Shown here piece by piece: positions 36,286 through 43,385 of a DNA stretch of 64,000 bases (positions are counted from its first letter, which is position 1; every line of letters starts with the position of its first letter). Source of the stretch: CAVYUC01 sp963771595 (GTDB taxonomy: Bacteria > Bacteroidota > Bacteroidia > Bacteroidales > Prolixibacteraceae); contig CAVYUC010000038.1 of NCBI GenBank assembly GCA_963771595.1, positions 127,465 through 191,464 of the forward strand, given 5' to 3'. The notes beneath the pieces are model-generated. The model searched no databases and was not told where the DNA came from. It was given only the letters and a program-made list of their open reading frames with translations. Position numbers and translations under genes: made by a program.

Positions 36286-36376
36286 ACGTAGAATAAAATA
36301 CGTAATTTCCACATCTATTGGAATTTTATACGTGTTTCTACGTAGTTTTTGGAAATTTCCAGCATTTTTGACACGT
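36286..36376. promoter_or_regulatory. Cluster of ACGT boxes, candidate regulator-binding region
   Basis: Five ACGT cores occur at 36286, 36300, 36330, 36340 and 36373. The pair at 36330/36340 has the form TACGTG-N4-TACGTA-like (ACGT-N6-ACGT), matching a pair upstream of the second regulator gene (37764/37774). It lies about 300 bases upstream of the first curli-locus gene (36025). The rest of 36026-36728 has no convincing gene; an open frame of 98 codons on the minus strand (36315-36611) lacks homology. Confidence 0.45.
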
Positions 36377-36728
36377 ATAGTTTAGAAACGGGAATTTTGA
36401 TTTCAAAATGGGACACCAAAAGTTTACGGTTTTCAATGTATCCATGCATGTAATATGAAGTATTCCAGATGATTAGTAGAGATAAAGCATTTATTCTTCC
36501 GAATTTATACAAACTGAAACTTTTCTTTATAAATTTCTTTAAAATATTGGAAATGTGTTGAATATTATAATCATTTATGTCCGGCAAAGCATTTTTTATG
36601 CTGTATGGCAAACGATTATAATAATATCTGTAAATAGGCGGGTTTTATTTCTTTATTGCAGTTGCCGGAGGCTTTGCCGGGTTATAGTCAAACGTGCAAT
36701 TAATGTTTAGGTAAAATGGTACAAACTT

Positions 36729-37691
36729 TTAATTGATAAAAGCTGATGCTGCGTAAATGGCTTCCACAATATTACTGGTTCCGGTTTTTTTCATAATATT
36801 GGCCCGGTGCTTTTCAACAGTACGTTGCGAAAGCTCAAGCTGTCCGGCAATTTGTTTAATGGGCAAACCCAGCGAAGAATATTCCAACACTTGTTGTTCG
36901 CGTTTTGTAAGCTGCAGGTTTATTAAATGCTTTTTTTCTTTTCCTGTTTTTATATCTTCACTTAATGAACGGGTAATTTCTCCAAACAAACAACCTTTGC
37001 CGTTATGATCGATATAATGCAAAAAAATATCGTAGGAATAATGATTTAAAACAGTTGGCACATTATTTAGTCTGCAGTGTTTGATAAAACCGTGCATACA
37101 TTTTTTGTACTCGCTTATGTTTGTTTCATCAATCTGAAACAATTCTGTAAAAAACAATTTATTATTTTGGATATCAGGCAACTTCAGCATCCTTAAAAAT
37201 GCATCATTGGCCAAATCAATAACATTGTTAATTACAACAAATTTTGCAATTGGAGTATTTTGCAAATAAGTTTTTAAGGATTCAAGTTCTGTTCTTCTTG
37301 AATCTTTTACTTTCAATACCTGTCTTTCGATTTTTTCAATCAGCGCTTTTTCATTCACCGGTGATATAACAAAATTATCCACCCCCATTTCAAGGCCAAT
37401 CAGAATGTCCTCCTTGTCCAAATAATCAGAATAAATAAAAAAGAGTATGCCCTCCTTTATGATTGTTTCTTTTAATAGATTGTACATTTGAAAACCGCTG
37501 TATTCATCAAGTTCGTTTTGACAAATGATTAAATCAGGTTTGTACTCAATGGTTTTTTGTATTCCGGACTTGCTGCTTTTAGCTTCAAAAAATTCATAAC
37601 CAGTATTCTGCAGCGCTTCGCGTATAAAACATTTGTCCCGCGTTGGAGTCGTAATAAAAAGAACCTTAAGTTTGGTTGCATTCGAATTCAT
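36729..37691 (-). CDS. LuxR-type regulator with pseudo-receiver (curli locus, second copy)
   Basis: The 320-residue protein is a paralogue of the regulator at 29126. It has a receiver-like domain with KPDLIICQNELDEYSGF (Gln58 at the Asp site), and the acidic pocket is also lost (LFITTPTRDK). A PAS-like middle (IAKFVVINNVIDLANDAFL) and a LuxR helix-turn-helix (LTKREQQVLEYSSLGLPIKQIA) follow. It is transcribed toward the curli genes and lies upstream of them, so it is a likely activator of the locus. It cannot work as a normal phosphorylated response regulator. Confidence 0.88.
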   Translation of the reverse strand: MNSNATKLKVLFITTPTRDKCFIREALQNTGYEFFEAKSSKSGIQKTIEYKPDLIICQNELDEYSGFQMYNLLKETIIKEGILFFIYSDYLDKEDILIGLEMGVDNFVISPVNEKALIEKIERQVLKVKDSRRTELESLKTYLQNTPIAKFVVINNVIDLANDAFLRMLKLPDIQNNKLFFTELFQIDETNISEYKKCMHGFIKHCRLNNVPTVLNHYSYDIFLHYIDHNGKGCLFGEITRSLSEDIKTGKEKKHLINLQLTKREQQVLEYSSLGLPIKQIAGQLELSQRTVEKHRANIMKKTGTSNIVEAIYAASAFIN

Positions 37692-37763
37692 AAGTTGATC
37701 GGGTTCTGAAAAAGTTAATTATAATTTGAGTAGTTAAAAATACAAAAACAACTTTAAAGAACT

Positions 37764-37777
37764 ACGTAATTTCACGT
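37764..37777. promoter_or_regulatory. ACGT-N6-ACGT box upstream of the second LuxR-type regulator
   Basis: CTACGTAATTTCACGTATG contains two ACGT cores 10 bases apart, about one helical turn, 73 bases before the start codon at 37691. The same arrangement occurs at 36330-36343. It is a candidate autoregulatory operator. Confidence 0.45.
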
Positions 37778-37950
37778 ATGTTTTCTAAAATATTTAAATT
37801 TTAAACCGAAATACGACTTTTAGGGGGTTGAACGCTTGTTTTTCGGGCATCAAAATATAACGAGACGGACAATATTCTGCGTGTTTTTCCAAAAACAGGA
37901 AAGAAAAAATTTCCTGTAAAGCGTTTTTTCTATTAAAAGTAAGCAACATT

Positions 37951-38307
37951 CTAAAAGTTTATATCCATCCCTTCCTCGTACCACTTATTACTGAATCCAG
38001 GAATATCTCCATCTGTTGGTATCACATCTACTTTAATATCTTTGTAAATCCATCGGTAAATAGGCGCACCTTCTGAAGTGTCGTTTTTAAATCCTCTGGC
38101 TCAAAGGTTTTTGTTCCGGTTGTGCAAATTGGAGTCTTGAACTAATTTCAATTACACAATCTACATCAATTGTTGGTCTGCTTTCTGAAGCCGCCGGATT
38201 ATCAGCGTAAAGTTCAGCAACCGCGCCACCTACAAAAACCATTTCGTCTTTAACTCACCCAAACCATTGGCAACAGTTTGCAGCATTAAAATATTTTCAC
38301 CAGGCAT
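37951..38307 (-). pseudogene. Nucleotidyltransferase (AbiEii-like) remnant
   Basis: The minus strand reads MPGENILMLQTVANGLGELK, then after a frameshift DEMVFVGGAVAELYADNPAA and SESRPTIDVDCVIEISS. After a further shift it gives PIYRWIYKDIKVDVIPTDGD and PGFSNKWYEEGMDINF with a stop at 37951. GGAVxELY and the TxDVD motif are the hallmark of nucleotidyltransferase-fold toxins/AbiEii-like proteins. Two frameshifts and shortening make it non-functional. Confidence 0.75.
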
Positions 38308-38400
38308 TTTTTAGGCGTTTGTTTAATTCGTCGATTGCAATTAATCGCGCGTCTTTGCTTTCGGTTACAATAATCAATAGGTCGGGGCGGATTTCGGTGA
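38297..38400 (-). pseudogene. Fragment of the gene preceding the nucleotidyltransferase
   Basis: The frame ending at TGA 38297 reads EIRPDLLIIVTESKDARLIA and IDELNKRLKNAW and overlaps the ATG at 38307. It is the C-terminal scrap of a small partner gene and lacks a start. Immediately upstream at 38403-38425 is an imperfect 10-bp inverted repeat (GTTCCTGTCC / GGACATGAAC) inside a GC-richer stretch that looks like an inserted dispersed repeat. Confidence 0.5.
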
Positions 38401-38504
38401 GCGTTCCTGTCCGCAGGACATGAACGGCGATGCGAGAGCCGCAGTTGCTAACCGCACCAACCCCGCTATGAAATATGTACTTTGTGTGTGTTCGGCTTTT
38501 ATTC

Positions 38505-38596
38505 TCAGGCTAATTTGACAAAGTTGTCTTCAAGTTTTACATTAAAATTTATTTCAGCTTTTAATGCCTTGAAAACTTTCAAAATCGTGTCAATCG
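38505..38596 (-). pseudogene. XRE-type antitoxin/regulator C-terminal fragment
   Basis: The frame reads DTILKVFKALKAEINFNVKL, EDNFVKLA and a stop at 38505, the end of a small XRE-family helix-turn-helix protein of the kind that pairs with toxins. The helix-turn-helix itself is missing. With the two fragments downstream it marks the former presence of a small regulator/toxin module. Confidence 0.5.
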
Positions 38597-38616
38597 GACA
38601 CCGTTTCCAAATTCAT

Positions 38617-38655
38617 AATTCCAGGTTCTGTTGAAAAGAATTGTAACCTGGAATT
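38617..38655. repeat. 11-bp inverted repeat
   Basis: AATTCCAGGTT (38617-38627) and AACCTGGAATT (38645-38655) are perfectly complementary with a 17-base loop. It lies next to the XRE fragment and could be the old operator or a transcript hairpin. Confidence 0.6.
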
Positions 38656-38769
38656 GCTTTTTCCTGACAATTATCATACTCCCCAAATCCCTAAATTAAC
38701 AAATAGTTTACAAATGAATTTGAACATGTTTTTATGATATTCGAAAGTTCTAATGGCAGAACAATTTTT

Positions 38770-38777
38770 TATATTTG
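38770..38777 (+). promoter_or_regulatory. Candidate -7 promoter box of the CoA-transferase gene
   Basis: TATATTTG matches TAnnTTTG and is 39 bases before the start codon. No perfect -33 TTTG is present, so confidence is moderate. Confidence 0.45.
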
Positions 38778-38816
38778 CCGCCTCAATACAAAACCCGTTT
38801 TTAACCGGAAAAAAGC

Positions 38817-40127
38817 ATGAAAAACATTAAATTCATAACTGCCACCGAAGCAGTAAAAGTTATTAAATCGAACGACAGGGTTCACCTTCACAGTGTGGCA
38901 GTAACACCCCATCCGCTGATTAAAGCCATGTGTGATCGCGGCCGCAACAAGGAGTTCAGAAATGTGCGAATTCAGCATATTCACACCGAAGGAGAAGCGC
39001 CATACGCAAATCCCGAATTCGAAGGTATTTTTCAGTTGGAATCATTTTTTGTCGGACACAATGTACGGAAGCAGACCCAGGCTGGTTTTGCCGATTACAT
39101 CCCGGTTTTCCTGCAGGAAACACAGCGTTTGATTCGCGAAGGTTACCTGAAAGTAAATGTTGCAATGATTCAGGTTTCAACACCCGATAAATTTGGATAT
39201 GCCTCGCTGGGTACTTCTGTGGATGCTACTCTTGCCGCTGTGGAAAAAGCCGATACAGTTATTGCAATTGTTAACCCGAATGTACCGCGTGCATTTGGCG
39301 ATGCAATGATTCATACTGATGAAATTGATTTATTTGTGGAAGATGACAGTCCGCTGATTTCTGCTGCACCGGGCCCCATTTCCGAAATCGACCGAAAAAT
39401 TGGCCGTTATGTTGCCGAACTGGTAGACGATGGCGCAACGCTTCAAATGGGAATTGGCGCCATTCCGAATGCCGTTTTGACCATGCTGGGAAACCATAAA
39501 GACCTGGGCGTGCATTCCGAAATGTTTGCCGATGGAATATTGCCGCTGGTTGATAAAGGCGTGGTAAATGGCAAAAACAAAAAAATTGACAAAGGCCGTT
39601 TGGTTGCTACATTTTTAATGGGGTCGAAAAAGTTATATGATTTTATAAACGACAACCCCGGAGTTGCCATGCTTGATGTTAAATATACAAACCGGGTAAG
39701 TGTTATTGCCAAAAATCCAAAAGTAACTGCTATTAATTCAGCGTTACAAATTGACATTACCGGACAGGTTTGTGCCGATTCAATTGGGACAAAATTTTAC
39801 TCCGGAGTGGGTGGCCAAATCGACTTTTTGAGGGGAGCTTCACTGAGCCGGGGTGGAAAACCAATTATTGCAATGCCATCGGTAACCAACAAAGGTGTCA
39901 GTAAAATAGCACCCATTCTCACACCGGGTGCAGGGGTGGTCAGTACCCGCGCAAACATTCACTGGCTGGTAACTGAATATGGCGCTGTAAATCTTTACGG
40001 CCGATCCATGCAGGACAGGGCAAAAATGATAATATCCATTTCACATCCCGACCATCAGGAAGAACTGGATAAAGCAGCATTCGAACGGTTTGGGCCTCAT
40101 TTCCATTTTGTCTGGGACGAAGAATGA
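38817..40127 (+). CDS. Acetyl-CoA hydrolase/transferase family CoA-transferase
   Basis: The 436-residue protein belongs to the 4-hydroxybutyrate / acetyl-CoA transferase group. Visible blocks are HPLIKAMCDRGRNKEFRNVR, QMGIGAIPNAVL, LGVHSEMFADGILPLVDKGV with the conserved catalytic Glu, and GGQIDFLRGASLSRGGKPII. The enzyme moves CoA between acetate, propionate, succinate or similar acids through a glutamyl-CoA intermediate. Directly upstream of the methylmalonyl-CoA genes, it could release propionate or acetate from their CoA esters while activating succinate (inference). Length and motifs are normal and the gene is intact. Confidence 0.92.
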   Translation: MKNIKFITATEAVKVIKSNDRVHLHSVAVTPHPLIKAMCDRGRNKEFRNVRIQHIHTEGEAPYANPEFEGIFQLESFFVGHNVRKQTQAGFADYIPVFLQETQRLIREGYLKVNVAMIQVSTPDKFGYASLGTSVDATLAAVEKADTVIAIVNPNVPRAFGDAMIHTDEIDLFVEDDSPLISAAPGPISEIDRKIGRYVAELVDDGATLQMGIGAIPNAVLTMLGNHKDLGVHSEMFADGILPLVDKGVVNGKNKKIDKGRLVATFLMGSKKLYDFINDNPGVAMLDVKYTNRVSVIAKNPKVTAINSALQIDITGQVCADSIGTKFYSGVGGQIDFLRGASLSRGGKPIIAMPSVTNKGVSKIAPILTPGAGVVSTRANIHWLVTEYGAVNLYGRSMQDRAKMIISISHPDHQEELDKAAFERFGPHFHFVWDEE

Positions 40128-40144
40128 AAAAAAATAGTATTAAG

Positions 40145-40170
40145 AGGCAGACTTTGTTCTGCCTTTTTTG
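40145..40170 (+). terminator. Terminator after the CoA-transferase gene
   Basis: The stem AGGCAGA / TCTGCCT (loop 6) is followed by TTTTTG, 18 bases after the stop. Confidence 0.85.
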
Positions 40171-40231
40171 ATCAACAAAACAATTTTAATGTAGCTTAAT
40201 TAAAAAAGAAATAAAAGCAATGGCATTACAA

Positions 40232-40284
40232 CACCCTTCGACTGCGCTCAGGGTGACTGTCAGACTGAGCGCAGTCGAAGGGTG
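40232..40284. repeat. REP-like palindromic repeat
   Basis: A perfect 19-bp inverted repeat (CACCCTTCGACTGCGCTCA / TGAGCGCAGTCGAAGGGTG) has a 15-base spacer. It is much GC-richer than its surroundings. The CCCTTCGACTGCGCTCAGGG core is of a type seen as a dispersed element in many bacterial genomes. The remainder of the 375-base gap has no gene. Confidence 0.85.
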
Positions 40285-40502
40285 GTTTCACGAACTAAAT
40301 AATATTAAAACCGTTTTGCAAACAAACCAATATTAACTGAATCTGAATTCCGAACAAAAAATTGAAATGTTTCCCGGCTGAAATTGGCAGTTCAGTAACT
40401 TTAAACTTTTGAATTATAACACAAAACTACCGGAAAACCAACGTTTCATTATTTATCGTTTTTACTGAAAAAAGAACAATTGTATTACTAAAAATTATAT
40501 AA

Positions 40503-40907
40503 ATGAATATTACACATATTGAGCACATTGGAATTGCAGTAAACAATCTCGATGAAGCCATTCCATTTTACGAAAACATGCTGGGCCTTAAATGTTATGC
40601 CATCGAGGAGGTAAAAGACCAGAAAGTGAAAACTGCTTTTTTCATGGTTGGCCAAACAAAAATTGAATTGCTGGAATCAACAGATCCGGAAGGGCCAATC
40701 GGGAAGTTTGTTGAAAAGAAAGGACCGGGAATGCACCACCTGGCGTTCGCCGTTGATGATGTAAACCAGTCGCTAAATGAACTGGATGAAAAAGGGGTGA
40801 AATTAATCGATAGCTCGGCCAGAAAAGGGGCCGAAGGTTTACAGATTGGATTTCTTCACCCTAAATCAACTTTAGGCGTTTTAACTGAAATTTGCGGAAA
40901 AGATTAA
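40503..40907 (+). CDS. mce: Methylmalonyl-CoA epimerase
   Basis: The 134-residue protein has the vicinal-oxygen-chelate fold with ITHIEHIGIAVNNLDEAIPF (first metal His), FMVGQTKIELLESTDPEGPI, GPGMHHLAFAVDDV (second His) and the closing GVLTEIC with the metal Glu. It interconverts (R)- and (S)-methylmalonyl-CoA, linking methylmalonyl-CoA mutase to the decarboxylase encoded just downstream (18-base gap). The mutase genes are not in the window. Confidence 0.96.
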   Translation: MNITHIEHIGIAVNNLDEAIPFYENMLGLKCYAIEEVKDQKVKTAFFMVGQTKIELLESTDPEGPIGKFVEKKGPGMHHLAFAVDDVNQSLNELDEKGVKLIDSSARKGAEGLQIGFLHPKSTLGVLTEICGKD

Positions 40908-40925
40908 CCAACAACCAACCGATTT

Positions 40926-42485
40926 ATGAGTACCCAGGATAAAATTAAAAAACTGATTGATTTGCGTGCCGAAGCAAATCTTGGAGGCGGTATAAAACGA
41001 ATTGAATCGCAACACCGCAAAGGAAAGTTTACGGCCCGCGAACGAATTGATATGCTGCTCGACGAGGGCAGTTTCGAAGAATTTGACATGTTTGTAACCC
41101 ACCGCTGCACCAATTTCGAAATGGAAAAACAGAAGTACCTTGGAGACGGAGTAGTTACCGGCCATGGAACGATAGATGGCCGCGTGGTTTATGTTTTTTC
41201 GCAGGATTTTACCATTTTCGGCGGTTCATTGTCTGAAACTTTTGCACAGAAAATTTGCAAAATAATGGACATGGCTATGAAAGCCGGTGCGCCTGTAATA
41301 GGAATTAACGATTCGGGTGGCGCCCGTATTCAGGAAGGAGTAACATCACTTGCAGGTTATGCCGAAATTTTTGAACGCAATATTCTGGCATCTGGCGTGA
41401 TTCCGCAAATTTCGGCAATTTTTGGTCCCTGTGCCGGTGGAGCGGTTTACTCCCCTGCCCTCACCGATTTTATTATGATGACCGAGCAGAATTCCTATAT
41501 GTTTGTTACCGGGCCAAAAGTGGTGAAAACAGTAACCGGAGAAAACATTTCGGTGGAGGATTTGGGCGGTGGAAAAATACACGCTTCAAAATCAGGAGTG
41601 GCACATTTCCTTCTGGAAAATGAACAGGAAGGGCTTTTAATTATCCGGAAATTGATCAGTTATCTTCCGCAAAATAACCTTGAGGACCCGCCGGTCGGTG
41701 AATGTTCCGATCCCATTGAACGTATGGATGATTATCTGAATGAACTCATTCCGGAAAATCCAAACCATCCATACGATATAATCGATGTTATTCATTCCAT
41801 TGTAGATTATTCCGAATTCCTTGAAATACACCGCAATTATGCCAAGAATATTGTAGTTGGTTTTGCACGGTTTAATGGGCAGCCGGTTGGAATTGTTGCC
41901 AATCAGCCTAATTATCTGGCTGGCGTACTCGATATTGAAGCTTCGAGAAAAGCGGCGCGTTTTGTCCGTTTCTGCGACAGTTTTAATATTCCGGTAATAA
42001 CACTTGTAGATGTGCCGGGATTTCTTCCGGGAAGCAAGCAGGAATATGGTGGAATTATCACGCACGGAGCCAAACTGATGTTTGCTTACGGCGAAGCAAC
42101 TGTTCCAAAAATTACAGTTACTCTTCGAAAATCTTACGGTGGAGCGCATGATGTAATGTCGTGCAAGCAGTTGCGCGGCGACCTGAATTATGCCTGGCCA
42201 ACTGCGGAAATAGCTGTTATGGGAGCATCGGGGGCGGTAGAAGTGCTGCATGGGAAAAAAATGGCAGAAATTGATGATCCTTCTGAAAAAGCAAAATTTG
42301 TTGCAAGTCATGAGGAAGAATACAGGGAGAAATTTGCCAATCCTTATCAGGCAGCAGCCTTTGGTTACATCGACGATATTATTGAACCACGCAACACCCG
42401 GTTCAGGATTATCCGCGGATTGCAAAGCCTGGCCACCAAAAAGCTGGTTAATCCGCCTAAAAAACATTCAAATATTCCACTTTAA
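40926..42485 (+). CDS. mmdA: Methylmalonyl-CoA decarboxylase alpha / carboxyltransferase subunit
   Basis: The 519-residue protein is a member of the biotin-dependent carboxyltransferase family (about 515 residues). It shows KGKFTARERIDMLLDEGSF, the oxyanion-forming GGARIQEGVTSLAGY and FGPCAGGAVYSPALTDF, and the second-domain GFLPGSKQEYGGIITHGAKL and TVTLRKSYGGAHDVM. In this operon it transfers CO2 from methylmalonyl-CoA to the biotin carrier. Propionyl-CoA carboxylase beta is the same family, but the Na+-pump subunits that follow point to the decarboxylase. All motifs are intact. Confidence 0.95.
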   Translation: MSTQDKIKKLIDLRAEANLGGGIKRIESQHRKGKFTARERIDMLLDEGSFEEFDMFVTHRCTNFEMEKQKYLGDGVVTGHGTIDGRVVYVFSQDFTIFGGSLSETFAQKICKIMDMAMKAGAPVIGINDSGGARIQEGVTSLAGYAEIFERNILASGVIPQISAIFGPCAGGAVYSPALTDFIMMTEQNSYMFVTGPKVVKTVTGENISVEDLGGGKIHASKSGVAHFLLENEQEGLLIIRKLISYLPQNNLEDPPVGECSDPIERMDDYLNELIPENPNHPYDIIDVIHSIVDYSEFLEIHRNYAKNIVVGFARFNGQPVGIVANQPNYLAGVLDIEASRKAARFVRFCDSFNIPVITLVDVPGFLPGSKQEYGGIITHGAKLMFAYGEATVPKITVTLRKSYGGAHDVMSCKQLRGDLNYAWPTAEIAVMGASGAVEVLHGKKMAEIDDPSEKAKFVASHEEEYREKFANPYQAAAFGYIDDIIEPRNTRFRIIRGLQSLATKKLVNPPKKHSNIPL

Positions 42486-42496
42486 ATGAAAAAGCC

Positions 42497-42862
42497 ATGA
42501 AACTACTTTTTTTGTTACTGGCCAATTCTCTGGAATTTGGTTTTACAGTGGCCATTGTTGGTTTTTCCATTGTTTTTGCTTCACTTACTCTTTTGGTGAT
42601 TGTTTTTCAGCGGCTTCCAAAGTTGCTTAAAATAAAATTCAACAGCATCAGAAAACCGAAAGGCAAACAGGAAGAAATCATTACTGATGACCATGTTATG
42701 GAGGGAAATGTATCGGCTGCAATCAGTCTGGCGCTGCACCTCTATTTTAACGAACTGCACGACGAAGAGAGCAACATTGTTACCATTAAACAGGTTCGAA
42801 AAGCCTATTCACCGTGGAGTTCAAAAATTTACAGTGTTACCCAAAACTGGCCTAAAAATTAA
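42497..42862 (+). CDS. Sodium-pump decarboxylase gamma subunit (OadG-like)
   Basis: The 121-residue protein has one N-terminal membrane segment (about 8-38; GFTVAIVGFSIVFASLTLLV), a basic cytoplasmic stretch and a C-terminal helix followed by YSPWSSKIYSVTQNW. Position between the carboxyltransferase and biotin-carrier genes, and the single-span layout, identify it as the small gamma/delta subunit that anchors the decarboxylase complex on the beta subunit. Sequence conservation in this family is low, so the call rests partly on context. Confidence 0.85.
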   Translation: MKLLFLLLANSLEFGFTVAIVGFSIVFASLTLLVIVFQRLPKLLKIKFNSIRKPKGKQEEIITDDHVMEGNVSAAISLALHLYFNELHDEESNIVTIKQVRKAYSPWSSKIYSVTQNWPKN

Positions 42863-42939
42863 ATCCGCCTGAAATATCTGCAAAAAAATCATTCAGTTTT
42901 GAAGATAAACAGCGGAAATCACAATAATGAAGCAAAAAA

Positions 42940-43365
42940 ATGAAAAAATATAAATTCACCATTAGCGGGAACGACTATGACGTTCATATAAAAGACATTG
43001 AAGACAATGTAGCTGAACTCGACGTAAACGGAACAATTTACAAAGTCGAAATCCACAACGAAATAAAGACTACGAAAACACCAAAACTTGTCCGAAAACC
43101 GGTGGAAAAAATGCCTGGCGAGGGACAAATCAAAAAAAGTGAATCTACCGGGAAACATCCGGTTTTGGCGCCGCTTCCCGGGACTATTCTTAAACTGAAT
43201 GTTGCGGTTGGCGACGTGATTGCCGAAGGTCAGAATGTGCTGGTGATGGAAGCCATGAAAATGGAAAACCAGGTGCAGACTACCAAAGGCGGCGAAGTGC
43301 TTTCAATAAAAGTAAATGTGGGTGACAGCGTAATGCAAGACGACGTACTCATGGAAATCGGTTAA
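42940..43365 (+). CDS. Biotin carboxyl carrier subunit of the decarboxylase
   Basis: The 141-residue protein ends in a biotinyl domain with VMEAMKMENQ and the biotin-accepting K107. The N-terminal 75 residues form a small beta domain (KYKFTISGNDYDVHIKDIED) and a charged linker rather than the long Pro-Ala hinge of some homologues. It carries CO2 from the carboxyltransferase to the membrane beta subunit. A biotin ligase is not in the window. Confidence 0.95.
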   Translation: MKKYKFTISGNDYDVHIKDIEDNVAELDVNGTIYKVEIHNEIKTTKTPKLVRKPVEKMPGEGQIKKSESTGKHPVLAPLPGTILKLNVAVGDVIAEGQNVLVMEAMKMENQVQTTKGGEVLSIKVNVGDSVMQDDVLMEIG

Positions 43366-43385
43366 CCTTTCAGAGCAAATTTACA

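Noticed and set aside
36315..36611. 98-codon minus-strand open frame upstream of the curli genes
   Set aside because: AT-rich, no homology and it overlaps the ACGT box cluster; more likely regulatory DNA.
41637..42467. 276-codon minus-strand open frame
   Set aside because: It is antisense to mmdA, with no recognisable domain and unusual composition.
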